From an uncultured Prevotella sp. (GTDB lineage Bacteria > Bacteroidota > Bacteroidia > Bacteroidales > Bacteroidaceae), in assembly GCF_946407605.1 (NCBI RefSeq), contig NZ_CAMJOS010000012.1, forward strand, positions 1 to 64,000: 64,000 nt of DNA. The letters are read 5' to 3'. Shown here piece after piece: positions 22,439-30,216 of the stretch. The position numbers and the translations under genes were made by a program. Position 1 is the first letter of the stretch. Each line of letters begins with the position of its first letter. The notes under the pieces were generated by a model that was not told the DNA's origin, did no database searches, and saw only the letters and a list, made by a program, of their open reading frames with translations.

Positions 22439-23281
22439 TTACATATATCGTTTCATTCCTTCGCCACCAACTCCTGCATATAACTCTAACAGGCTCTTTG
22501 CGGGGCTTGATTGAATTTTGGGAATAAGGACTTCTTCTACTTGAAAGAAACCTACTTCAGCTTTCATGCGTATCTCTATTTTCAAAGGACGCTCATGCCC
22601 CTGTTCAATTTTTACCTTTTCAATAGAGTTTGCAGAATACTTGTGAATATCGCCTTCTGCCGGTTTTGAATGAATCTCCAAAGGAATACGAGCACGTCCT
22701 TTTGTCATATCACAACCATCAGCAATCAGGATAAGACCAGCCTCAATAGAATGGATAGGATGCGTAGCCATGTGTCCGATAATGCCTTCCATAGCAATAG
22801 AGCGTATCACCGTTCTTCGTATAATGTTCTTATCTTCTGGCATCAGTTGCGTTAATGTGTCATTGATGATTGAATAACTGATTATGCTGGAATAAAGCTC
22901 ATGATCTTTGCGACTGATGGTCATTCCACTATCATGAAGGAGAGAGGCAAGCATTACAGCACAGACACTATCTGCATATGTGCCGGACTTTTCCTTTTCT
23001 AGACTTGTCTCCACACTTGCTTCGTGAAGCAAAAAGAGCATTTTTAAAGCATTGCGGCATACAATCTTCATGTGTACAGGTCCGTGATCATTCAACCCCA
23101 ACCGACCTATTGATACTATGTTGGCATAATTTTGTATAGCATCTATTTCCTGATTATTCTGAAGATGATTCCATAGTCTTAAAGGCAGGTCATCGCCAAA
23201 TGTCTGGTCATCCACTATCTTTGTGACCAAATCAGTTATCTTCTCTTCGACTTGTATTTCTTTTGGTGATTTTGATTCCAT
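22439..23281 (-). CDS. HD-domain phosphohydrolase-like protein
   Basis: A 280-residue cytoplasmic protein. The metal-binding HD pattern is visible: DHGPVHMKIV (about 73-82) supplies the first His, LLHDSGM (about 119-125) the HD pair, and a later conserved His and Asp follow in HSIEAGLILIADGCD. A substrate cannot be predicted; families of this kind act on nucleotides or cyclic nucleotides. I start at ATG 23281, 7 bases after the DUF2490 stop; an ATG at 23305 would overlap it. Position between a barrel protein and the Pit transporter suggests a phosphate-starvation role, by context only. Confidence 0.85.
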   Translation of the reverse strand: MESKSPKEIQVEEKITDLVTKIVDDQTFGDDLPLRLWNHLQNNQEIDAIQNYANIVSIGRLGLNDHGPVHMKIVCRNALKMLFLLHEASVETSLEKEKSGTYADSVCAVMLASLLHDSGMTISRKDHELYSSIISYSIINDTLTQLMPEDKNIIRRTVIRSIAMEGIIGHMATHPIHSIEAGLILIADGCDMTKGRARIPLEIHSKPAEGDIHKYSANSIEKVKIEQGHERPLKIEIRMKAEVGFFQVEEVLIPKIQSSPAKSLLELYAGVGGEGMKRYM

Positions 23282-23288
23282 AGTATGA

Positions 23289-24017
23289 CTAAATATGATA
23301 CACATATCCCGATGTTAACACGTGAAGAGCTTTATCTAAGCCACCAGCCGACCTTTTCAGATCAAGTAAATACCCCATATTGATGGCATGATGAGCGTTG
23401 ATCTTATATGACGTTCCAGCGGCTATGCGCATCTCATCTATTTGAAATTGTTTACCTAGATTATTGAACATCTCAACCGATGCAAAGGGACTCCAGCCAT
23501 TCATTCTACTATTGGTCATCTCTGCCTTAAACCGATTACGCAGATGATGTTCATTGCTTGCATTCTCGTTGCCCCTCTGCATTGTATGTGTATACTGATA
23601 TCGCTCGCGCAAAGATAGTTTAAGCCAATTAAACACCTTACATCCTGGTGTTATGTCGAACATAAGGCGATGGCGGGGAACCATTTCATTTACGCCATCT
23701 ATCGTATGGTTCTTTAAGTGAAATTCATAACTTCCTCCCAATTTAAGGAGTTTGGATATTTTATACGTACAATCTATGCCTAACTGCCAACGGTCAACAC
23801 TACCAACATTGTTCTTCGTGCGGATTTCGGTGTTCACTCCAAGGCTCCAACTGTCGTTTACATTCTTTTCCGTGCCAATAGTAGTCCACATACCGAAATC
23901 ATTGGTAGTTTGAGCCTTAGATAATCCGATGAAAATAAATGTGAGAAACAACACTAGGATGACAAATCTCACCCAATTAAAGATTCTCTGAATTCTTTCT
24001 GCTTTTTCTTTATCCAT
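23289..24017 (-). CDS. DUF2490 outer-membrane beta-barrel protein
   Basis: A protein of about 242 residues with a hydrophobic N-terminal signal (VRFVILVLFLTFIFIGLSKAQ) followed by alternating amphipathic strands typical of DUF2490: DFGMWTTIGTEKNVNDSWSL, then RWQLGIDCTYKISKLLKLG and LRERYQYTH, ending in an aromatic-rich strand YVYHI, a usual barrel C-terminus. I place the start at ATG 24017, 28 bases behind the expected transcription start; ATG 24032 is also possible. It is the first gene of the minus-strand phosphate operon, so a phosphate-starvation porin is a reasonable guess. Confidence 0.82.
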   Translation of the reverse strand: MDKEKAERIQRIFNWVRFVILVLFLTFIFIGLSKAQTTNDFGMWTTIGTEKNVNDSWSLGVNTEIRTKNNVGSVDRWQLGIDCTYKISKLLKLGGSYEFHLKNHTIDGVNEMVPRHRLMFDITPGCKVFNWLKLSLRERYQYTHTMQRGNENASNEHHLRNRFKAEMTNSRMNGWSPFASVEMFNNLGKQFQIDEMRIAAGTSYKINAHHAINMGYLLDLKRSAGGLDKALHVLTSGYVYHI

Positions 24018-24051
24018 AAATGATTTAGCCAACCGTTAGTGATTGACATTG

Positions 24052-24109
24052 CAAAGGTAAACTGAGCATGTTACAAAAACATTTCATTCGTGTGATAGAT
24101 AGGTTACAT
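24052..24109 (-). promoter_or_regulatory. Minus-strand promoter with four 11-bp Pho-box-like units
   Basis: On the minus strand four abutting 11-mers occupy 24109-24066: ATGTAACCTAT, CTATCACACGA, ATGAAATGTTT, TTGTAACATGC. Six bases (24065-24060) separate them from the -7 box TACCTTTG (24059-24052). The outer units keep TGTAAC; the inner two are degenerate. The array replaces the -33 box, as PhoB sites do in activated promoters. It drives the DUF2490-HD-Pit operon. Confidence 0.72.
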
Positions 24110-24115
24110 TACCGT

Positions 24116-24173
24116 TTGTAACAGGATTGTAACATGGACGTAACAACAGCGTAATAAGATTGTAATATCTTTG
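24116..24173 (+). promoter_or_regulatory. Plus-strand promoter with four 11-bp Pho-box-like units
   Basis: Four abutting 11-mers run from 24116 to 24159: TTGTAACAGGA, TTGTAACATGG, ACGTAACAACA, GCGTAATAAGA. Six bases (TTGTAA, itself box-like) follow, then the -7 box TATCTTTG (24166-24173). Orientation relative to transcription, unit length, unit number and spacing to -7 are the same as on the other strand. It drives the Na/Pi cotransporter gene. Confidence 0.82.
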
Positions 24174-24200
24174 CAGCAAAATTTATAGGATAAAATACAA

Positions 24201-25910
24201 ATGGAATTGATTATTAACATTTTCTCGCTTGTGGGGTCGCTGGCATTGTTCCTCTTTGGAATGAAGACAATGTCGGAGGGTCTGGAGAAGTTTGCAGGCG
24301 ATCGCCTGCGCAGTATTTTGGCTGCGATGACAAAGAATCGTGTGATGGGTGTTCTAACAGGTATTCTGATTACGGCACTCATCCAGTCGTCGAGTGCCAC
24401 AACCGTGATGGTTGTAAGCTTTGTGAATGCAGGGTTGATGACGCTTGCGCAGTCTATTGGCGTCATCATGGGTGCAAACATCGGAACAACAGTTACAGCA
24501 TGGATTATATCGGCTGTTGGCTTTAAGGTGAACATCGCTGCCTTTGCTATCCCCTTGTTGGCTATCGGTATGCCATTGATATTCAGTAGCAAGGGTAACC
24601 GCAAGAGCATTGGCGAATTCATCTTCGGCTTCTCGTTCCTCTTTATGGGATTATCGTTTCTGCAAGAGGCTGCCACAGCGATGAATATCGGTGATATGGT
24701 GGCGGGGATGCTGGCTCACGTGCCGCAGGATTCGTTCTTCACGATTATCCTCTTTGTGATTGTGGGTGCATTGGTCACGATGATTGTTCAGGCGTCAGCT
24801 GCCACAATGGCCATTACGCTGATGCTCTTCGGCATGAACATCCCTGGTTTTGGCTTCGAACAAGCAGCTGCGCTGGCTATGGGACAGAATATTGGTACCA
24901 CCATCACTGCGTTTATGGCTTCGCTGACTGCCAATACACAAGCGCGCCGTGCAGCTCTGGCCCACATGTTCTTCAATGTGTTTGGTGTCGTGGTGTTCCT
25001 CATCGTGTTCTATCCCGCTTGTGATGCCGTTAGTTGGGTAGTAGAGAACTTAATGGGTGGTGGCAACGATCTCTTTAAGCTATCAGCCTTCCACACCGCC
25101 TTCAACATCATCAACACGCTGTTGCTCATTGGTTTTGTGAAGCAGATAGAGATGTTTGTATGTCGTGTGCTGCCTATGAAGGCACAAGACGAGGACTATC
25201 GCCTGCGTTTCATCAGTGGCGGTCTGCTCTCTACAGCCGAACTCAGCATTATGGAGGCACAGAAGGAGATTCACAGTTTCGCTGAGCGTTGTCAGCGCAT
25301 GGCAGGTTTCGTGCCCACGCTTCTGGAAACGAAAGACGAGATGGAGTTTAATAAACTCTTTGCCCGTATTGAGAAATACGAGAACATCACCGACTCGATG
25401 GAGATGGAGATTGCCAGCTATCTGAACAAGGTGAGTGAAGGACGCTTGTCGGATGCGTCGAAAACTCAGATACAAAAGATGCTTCGCCAGATATCTGAAT
25501 TAGAGTCCATCGGTGACTCGGTTTATAACCTGGGGCGTACCCTGAATCGCCATCGCATGCACTGTCAGGAGGACTTTACTGCCGAGCAGATGCAGCACAT
25601 GATGACGATGCTGCAACTGGTAGGTGCTGCCCTCAGAGAGATGCTGAAACGCATTGACCAACCCACTACCAAGAATGGTGTGAAGACCTCGCTTAACATC
25701 GAGCATGAAATCAATAACTATCGTACACAACTGAAGAACCAGAACCTGCACGATGTAAATGCTGGACTCTACGACTATCAGTTGGGTGTGTTCTATGTTG
25801 ATTTCATCTCAGAGTGTGAGAAACTTGGCGACTATGTAATGAATGTTGTGCAGGCAGGTAAGGGCTTGAACAATGACTTTGGCGACGGTCCTATCAACGG
25901 ACAGGGCTAA
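24201..25910 (+). CDS. Na+/phosphate cotransporter family protein (NptA type) with PhoU-like domain
   Basis: A 569-residue inner-membrane transporter. The two Na/Pi-cotransporter repeats show the family signature QSSSATTVMVVSF (about 63-75) and the second copy VQASAATMAITLMLFG (about 196-211), each followed by GANIGTTVTA-type motifs (GANIGTT near 91, GQNIGTTITA near 230). The C-terminal 200 residues are a PhoU-like helical domain. The start at 24201 is about 20 bases after the predicted transcription start behind four 11-bp boxes, so phosphate-starvation control is likely. Its stop overlaps the convergent kinase gene by 4 bases. Confidence 0.95.
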   Translation: MELIINIFSLVGSLALFLFGMKTMSEGLEKFAGDRLRSILAAMTKNRVMGVLTGILITALIQSSSATTVMVVSFVNAGLMTLAQSIGVIMGANIGTTVTAWIISAVGFKVNIAAFAIPLLAIGMPLIFSSKGNRKSIGEFIFGFSFLFMGLSFLQEAATAMNIGDMVAGMLAHVPQDSFFTIILFVIVGALVTMIVQASAATMAITLMLFGMNIPGFGFEQAAALAMGQNIGTTITAFMASLTANTQARRAALAHMFFNVFGVVVFLIVFYPACDAVSWVVENLMGGGNDLFKLSAFHTAFNIINTLLLIGFVKQIEMFVCRVLPMKAQDEDYRLRFISGGLLSTAELSIMEAQKEIHSFAERCQRMAGFVPTLLETKDEMEFNKLFARIEKYENITDSMEMEIASYLNKVSEGRLSDASKTQIQKMLRQISELESIGDSVYNLGRTLNRHRMHCQEDFTAEQMQHMMTMLQLVGAALREMLKRIDQPTTKNGVKTSLNIEHEINNYRTQLKNQNLHDVNAGLYDYQLGVFYVDFISECEKLGDYVMNVVQAGKGLNNDFGDGPINGQG

Positions 25911-27352
25911 AACCTTGCGAGTGTGAACCTGATGGTAAGCCCGCCACCAGGCGTAGAAAGTGCAATTGCTTGTCCACCATGGGCGGCAACTGCATTTTTC
26001 ACGATGGCAAGCCCTAGACCTGTGCCACCAAGTTTGCGCGAGCGCCCTTTGTCTACACGGTAGAAACGTTCAAACAGGTGCTCACGGTGCTGCGCCTCTA
26101 CGCCTTGGCCATTGTCGCTTACATTAAATTCGTAGAAGTGGCGTCCTTCTATTTCAATCTCTTGGCAGGCGATGATTAACCGTGTGGCCCCGTAGGCATA
26201 GGAAATAGTATTGTCTATCAGATTTCGGAAAATGCTGTATAGCAGGCTCGAATCACCCTGTACTTCTATATTTTGTGGTAATTGGAGTTTTAGTTCGATA
26301 CCTTTCTCTTGTAATTGCAAGTCTGTGTCATCTATCACATTTGTGATAATCTGCAAGACATCAACTTGACGATACTCATGCTGAGCATTAGATGAACTAT
26401 CATCAATCTCGTCTAGTTTAGTAAGCACACTCATATCCAGCAGAAGCTTGTTCATGCGTTCACTTTGAGCATAACAGCGTTCCAGAAAATGTTGTTTCTT
26501 ATCATTTGGCATATCGGGATTGTCGATGATGCTCTCTAAATAACCATGAATGCTGGCAGCAGGTGTTTTCAGCTCATGAGCGGCATTCTGGGTAAGCTGA
26601 CGTTTGATACGCACTTTTTCTTCTTCCGAATGACGTAGTTTCCAATACAACATGATGATAGTGTGGCTGATATCACCCAATTCGTCATCTGGCAGCCGAC
26701 GCTCCAATTCGTGGTCAAGTTCCTCACCTTCCTCGGCCTTCACGGCAAATTCACGTAAGTAACCAATGTGTCGGCTGATACGGTGAGTGATATAGTAGAG
26801 CACGATGCCCAGCAACAGGGTGAGAACGCCTGAAAAATAAATGAAAGTATAGTCTGCCTGCAATGATCGGGTCAGCTCTGCAGAATAGGGTACGGCAGCA
26901 CGAACAATCATATCGCCGAAACGAGTTGCAGAATAGAAGTAGGTCTCGTGAGTAGACTGTGACATACGTTTGATATCGTAGCCACTGCCCTCTCGCAAAG
27001 CCTGTTGTATCTCCGTTCTCTGTAGATGGTTCCCCAATGCTTCCACATCAGTATCATAGCTATCAAGGATGACCCGTCCTTCCTTGTCTATCACAGACAC
27101 TCGAAGTCCCTCCATCTGATGATGTATAACATAATCGCGAAATAGCCGGCTACAGCTAATACTATCCTTGCCTACCGTCTGCACCATCTCATAGTTGTAC
27201 ATCTGCAGTCGTGAATGAAGAATATCAATTTTATACTCCTTTTCACGCTTATACTGATATACGCTAAAGCATATAGCAAAGAGCAGAAACACACCACCGA
27301 TGCTTAGCAGTAAATTACGTTGAAAGGATTTACTTTTCAAAGCAGTAGCCAT
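25907..27352 (-). CDS. PhoR-like sensor histidine kinase
   Basis: A 481-residue two-helix membrane kinase. Helix 1 (about 13-33) and helix 2 (about 170-190) flank a periplasmic domain (about 35-168); a HAMP-like stretch follows, then HisKA with NAAHELKTPAASIHGYLES (phosphoacceptor His near 270), and HATPase with N-box RNLIDNTISYA, G1 DNGQGV, F-box LFERFYRVDKGRSRKLGGTG (split) and G2 GTGLGLAIVKNA. The start at ATG 27352 overlaps the regulator gene's 3' end by 23 bases, so translation is probably coupled. Neighbouring phosphate transporters and Pho-like boxes make PhoR the best guess. Confidence 0.9.
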   Translation of the reverse strand: MATALKSKSFQRNLLLSIGGVFLLFAICFSVYQYKREKEYKIDILHSRLQMYNYEMVQTVGKDSISCSRLFRDYVIHHQMEGLRVSVIDKEGRVILDSYDTDVEALGNHLQRTEIQQALREGSGYDIKRMSQSTHETYFYSATRFGDMIVRAAVPYSAELTRSLQADYTFIYFSGVLTLLLGIVLYYITHRISRHIGYLREFAVKAEEGEELDHELERRLPDDELGDISHTIIMLYWKLRHSEEEKVRIKRQLTQNAAHELKTPAASIHGYLESIIDNPDMPNDKKQHFLERCYAQSERMNKLLLDMSVLTKLDEIDDSSSNAQHEYRQVDVLQIITNVIDDTDLQLQEKGIELKLQLPQNIEVQGDSSLLYSIFRNLIDNTISYAYGATRLIIACQEIEIEGRHFYEFNVSDNGQGVEAQHREHLFERFYRVDKGRSRKLGGTGLGLAIVKNAVAAHGGQAIALSTPGGGLTIRFTLARF

Positions 27353-28013
27353 ATCCCACACGTGTTTTTATCTGTTTGCCATAATGGCCTATCTTCTTAC
27401 GTAATCTGGTGATGTTCACGTCCACCGTGCGGTCAAGAACCAGCACATCCTGTGGCCAACAATACTTCAATAAGTCTTCCCGAGAAAACACCTTGTTAGG
27501 ATGTTGGAGAAAGAAAGACAACAATTCAAATTCCAGTTTGGTGAATTCTAGTTCCTTTCCGTCGCATATTACAGTCTTGGCATTCAAATCAACCATAATT
27601 CCTTCGTAAGCAATCTTATTATCAACAGCAGTAGAAACCGTTTGCTGCAATTGAGTACGTCTGAGTACAGCCTTAACCCTAGCCTTCACTTCTTTCATAC
27701 CCAATGGCTTGGCAATATAGTCGTCAGCACCGATATTCAATCCTTTTACCAAATTGTCCTCACTGTCGAGTGCCGTAATGAAGATAATGGGAATCTGTGT
27801 CGTAGCGGGATTGTTCTTTAGTCTGCGCGCCATCTGGAACCCCGACATTTCTCCCATCATAACATCTAGCAGAATAAGCGAATAATCTTGTAGGGGTAGT
27901 TCCAGTGCCTCCTCTGCTGAATTGGCTGTAACCACCTCAAAACCTTCATTCTCGAGGTTATATTGCAGTATTTCACAGATATCCTGCTCATCATCTACAA
28001 CAAGTATCTTCAT
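27330..28013 (-). CDS. PhoB-like response regulator (OmpR family)
   Basis: A 227-residue regulator. The receiver domain (about 1-118) starts MKILVVDDEQDI with the acidic pair and has the phosphoacceptor Asp in LILLDVMMGEMSG (near 52), Thr in FITALDSE (near 82) and Lys in YIAKPLGMKE (near 104). A winged-helix domain (about 130-227) contains FTKLEFELLSFFLQHPNKVFSRE and the recognition helix VLDRTVDVNITRLRKKIG. I start at ATG 28013 instead of 28031. It is the obvious candidate to bind the 11-bp direct repeats at 24066-24159. Confidence 0.92.
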   Translation of the reverse strand: MKILVVDDEQDICEILQYNLENEGFEVVTANSAEEALELPLQDYSLILLDVMMGEMSGFQMARRLKNNPATTQIPIIFITALDSEDNLVKGLNIGADDYIAKPLGMKEVKARVKAVLRRTQLQQTVSTAVDNKIAYEGIMVDLNAKTVICDGKELEFTKLEFELLSFFLQHPNKVFSREDLLKYCWPQDVLVLDRTVDVNITRLRKKIGHYGKQIKTRVGYGYCFEK

Positions 28014-28035
28014 AATTCTTCTGAATTTCAAGGCG

Positions 28036-28043
28036 CAAAGTTA
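28036..28043 (-). promoter_or_regulatory. Promoter -7 box of the two-component operon
   Basis: TAACTTTG on the minus strand, 23 bases before the regulator ATG at 28013. One in-phase 11-mer, TTGTAATATAA (28082-28072 on the minus strand), resembles the Pho-like unit, but the units nearest the -7 box do not, so autoregulation is only weakly suggested. Confidence 0.6.
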
Positions 28044-28183
28044 TATACTTTTTCCGAAAAATAGAAAGGATTTATATTACAATGTTATTAAATCTCAATA
28101 TAGCAGGTGCTTTTGCATGATAATTATTGATTTACGTAAGTGTTCAGCCGCCTTTTCAAATTCGAGGGAATTCTGCAAAGTTG

Positions 28184-28232
28184 TGGGTGCAGGCTGGGTG
28201 CATCGTTTAAAATTGGGTGCAAATTGGGTGCA
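28184..28232. repeat. Four TGGGTGCA direct repeats near the right att site
   Basis: Exact 8-mers TGGGTGCA start at 28184, 28195, 28214 and 28225: two pairs, each with 11-base spacing, 19 bases between the pairs. They lie 63-111 bases from the att core at 28295. Tyrosine integrases of tRNA-targeting elements bind arm-type direct repeats at such distances, which is my preferred reading. Confidence 0.6.
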
Positions 28233-28253
28233 ACTTTGAAATGTGAGGAAAAG

Positions 28254-28283
28254 AAAAATCCTGTAAGTCATTGACCTACAGGA
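28254..28283 (-). terminator. Terminator of tRNA-Asn
   Basis: On the minus strand TCCTGTA (28283-28277) pairs with TACAGGA (28265-28259), followed by TTTTT (28258-28254). It begins 12 bases after the tRNA 3' end. Under the island model this terminator came with the element, and the original one is at 18859-18889. Confidence 0.8.
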
Positions 28284-28294
28284 CTCTTTCTAAG

Positions 28295-28314
28295 GCGCTT
28301 CAGGATGGGCTTGA
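28295..28314. repeat. Right att-like repeat, within the tRNA-Asn 3' end
   Basis: Identical 20-mer to 18890-18909 in the same orientation, covering discriminator, acceptor 3' strand, T-stem 3' strand and six T-loop bases of tRNA-Asn. Together the two copies bound a 9.4-kb segment. Confidence 0.8.
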
Positions 28315-28369
28315 ACCAACGACCCCCTGATTAACAGTCAGGTGCTCTAACCAACTGAGCTACTGAAGC
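28296..28369 (-). tRNA. tRNA-Asn (GTT)
   Basis: On the minus strand the cloverleaf is complete: acceptor GCTTCAG/CTGAAGC, D-arm GCTC..GAGC, anticodon stem CCTGA/TCAGG with loop CTGTTAA (anticodon GTT), variable GGGTC, T-arm GTTGG-TTCAAGC-CCATC, discriminator G, and no encoded CCA. It stands alone, with a hairpin terminator just downstream, and serves as apparent integration target of the segment to its left. Confidence 0.97.
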
Positions 28370-28512
28370 AGGATGCGCATCATTTCTGAATTGCGGGTGC
28401 AAAGGTAAGGCTAAAAATTGAAATATGCAAACTTTTTTGGGAAAAATTTCGATGAAACGTGATTTTTTTATAAAAAGTGGGGAAAAAGGGATAGAATTTG
28501 GGGAGAATACGC

Positions 28513-28520
28513 TAAATTTG
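28513..28520 (+). promoter_or_regulatory. Promoter -7 box of the S41 protease operon
   Basis: TAAATTTG fits TAnnTTTG, 24 bases before the protease ATG at 28545. Confidence 0.6.
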
Positions 28521-28544
28521 CAGTCAAAAATAAAAAGAAGAGAT

Positions 28545-30206
28545 ATGAACAGATGTTTGAAATGGATACTGATGGTGGTGACGATGCTGCCAGTGGGCGC
28601 TTCGGCACAGGAGAACCATGAGTTGGAGGTAGGGAAGAACCTTGATATTTTCAACGCCCTATACAGTAACCTGGACCTTTTTTATGTGGATACGCTGAAC
28701 CCGAAACAGACGATGACGGCAGCCATCAAAGGCATGCTGCGGTCGTTGGACCCCTATACAGAGTACTATCCTGAGGACGAGAAAAAGAACCTGCAGATGA
28801 TGCTGACTGGCAAGTATGCGGGTATCGGCGCCTTGATTAAGTATCACACCAGACTGAAGCGCGTGGTGGTGGACGAACCCTACGAGGGTATGCCTGCCGC
28901 CGAGGTAGGTCTGAAGAAGGGCGACATCATCTTGTCGATAGATGATACGCTGATGACTGACAAGAATGTGAGCTATGTGAGTTCACACCTTCGTGGCGAT
29001 GCTGGCACGACGTTTGTGCTGAAGGTGAAACGTCCTTCTACGGGTAAGGAGATGCAGTTCAAGATTACTCGCCGGAATATCAAGTTGCCAGAGTTGCCTT
29101 ACTATGGCATGCGTCCTGACTCTATCGGCTACATCAACCTGAATCAGTTTACCGAAGGCTGCGCCAAGGACGTGCGTCGTGCCTTTGTGGAGTTGAAGAA
29201 CCAGGGTGCCAAGGCCCTGATATTCGATCTTCGTGGCAATGGTGGCGGAAGCGAGATGGAGGCCGTGGATATTGTGAACCTGTGGGTGCCACAGGAGCAG
29301 ATGATAGTAGAGAACCGCGGCAAGGTGCGTCAGGCCAACCGTGTGTATAAGACCCGCCTGGAGCCTGTAGACACCGTGATGCCCATGGTAGTGCTGGTGA
29401 ATGGCGAGACGGCTTCGGCCTCGGAGATTACCAGTGGTGCCTTGCAGGATCTTGATCGAGCAGTCATAGTAGGTACGCGTACCTATGGTAAGGGCTTGGT
29501 GCAGGTGCCGCTCGACTTGCCTTATAATACAAATGTGAAGATTACCACCTCGCACTATTACATCCCTTCTGGACGCTGTATCCAAGCCATCAACTACAAG
29601 CGCGACGGTAAGGAGCGTATTGCCGATTCGCTGACCAATGTGTTTCATACCCGTGGGGGTAGGGAGGTGCGCGATGGTGGCGGCATCATGCCCGACTTGG
29701 TAGTGAAGAACGACACGATGCCTAACATTGCCTATTACCTCTCGGCTGGCGGCATGGACTCTACGGAGGTGTTGTTCGACTATGTGGTGGACTACATCAA
29801 CCAGCATCCTACCATCGCTGCCGCTAACGACTTCCATATCACAGAGGCAGACTGGCAGACCTTCCGTCAGCGTGTCATCGATAGCGGCTTTACCTATGAC
29901 CCCGTGTCGAAGAAGCAGTTTGACGAGTTGGTGAAGACGGCCAAGTTCGAGGGCTACTATGATGAGGCAAAAGATGCCTTCGACGCGTTGGAGCAGAAAC
30001 TGAAACACGATGTGGCCAGCGATCTGGACAAGCATCGTGCCACTATCCAGCAGATGCTGGAGATGGATATCATCTCGTCGTACTACTATCAGAAGGGCAG
30101 CATTGAGGCTGGACTGAATTACGACACCCAGCTGAAGGAGGCCGAGCGCATCCTGAAATCGACAGAGGAATATCAGCGCATCCTCCATCCCGTGAAGCAG
30201 AAATAA
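28545..30206 (+). CDS. S41 family C-terminal processing peptidase
   Basis: A 553-residue periplasmic protease. The signal peptide (1-22) ends ASAQ; a PDZ domain (about 85-180) has GIGALIKYH and GMPAAEVGLKKGDIILSIDD; the S41 domain follows with LRGNGGGS, the nucleophile Ser in NGETASASEI (near 290) and the general-base Lys in GTRTYGKGLVQ (near 316). A 200-residue C-terminal helical extension completes it. Start at ATG 28545 behind AAAAAGAAGAGA, because upstream in-frame ATGs precede the promoter. The next gene starts 10 bases on, probably co-transcribed. The substrates are unknown. Confidence 0.94.
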   Translation: MNRCLKWILMVVTMLPVGASAQENHELEVGKNLDIFNALYSNLDLFYVDTLNPKQTMTAAIKGMLRSLDPYTEYYPEDEKKNLQMMLTGKYAGIGALIKYHTRLKRVVVDEPYEGMPAAEVGLKKGDIILSIDDTLMTDKNVSYVSSHLRGDAGTTFVLKVKRPSTGKEMQFKITRRNIKLPELPYYGMRPDSIGYINLNQFTEGCAKDVRRAFVELKNQGAKALIFDLRGNGGGSEMEAVDIVNLWVPQEQMIVENRGKVRQANRVYKTRLEPVDTVMPMVVLVNGETASASEITSGALQDLDRAVIVGTRTYGKGLVQVPLDLPYNTNVKITTSHYYIPSGRCIQAINYKRDGKERIADSLTNVFHTRGGREVRDGGGIMPDLVVKNDTMPNIAYYLSAGGMDSTEVLFDYVVDYINQHPTIAAANDFHITEADWQTFRQRVIDSGFTYDPVSKKQFDELVKTAKFEGYYDEAKDAFDALEQKLKHDVASDLDKHRATIQQMLEMDIISSYYYQKGSIEAGLNYDTQLKEAERILKSTEEYQRILHPVKQK

Positions 30207-30216
30207 AAAGAGCACT

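Noticed and set aside
24104..24676. A 190-codon minus-strand frame opposite the start of the Na/Pi cotransporter
   Set aside because: It runs through the promoter array and the QSSSATT coding segment; composition explains its openness.
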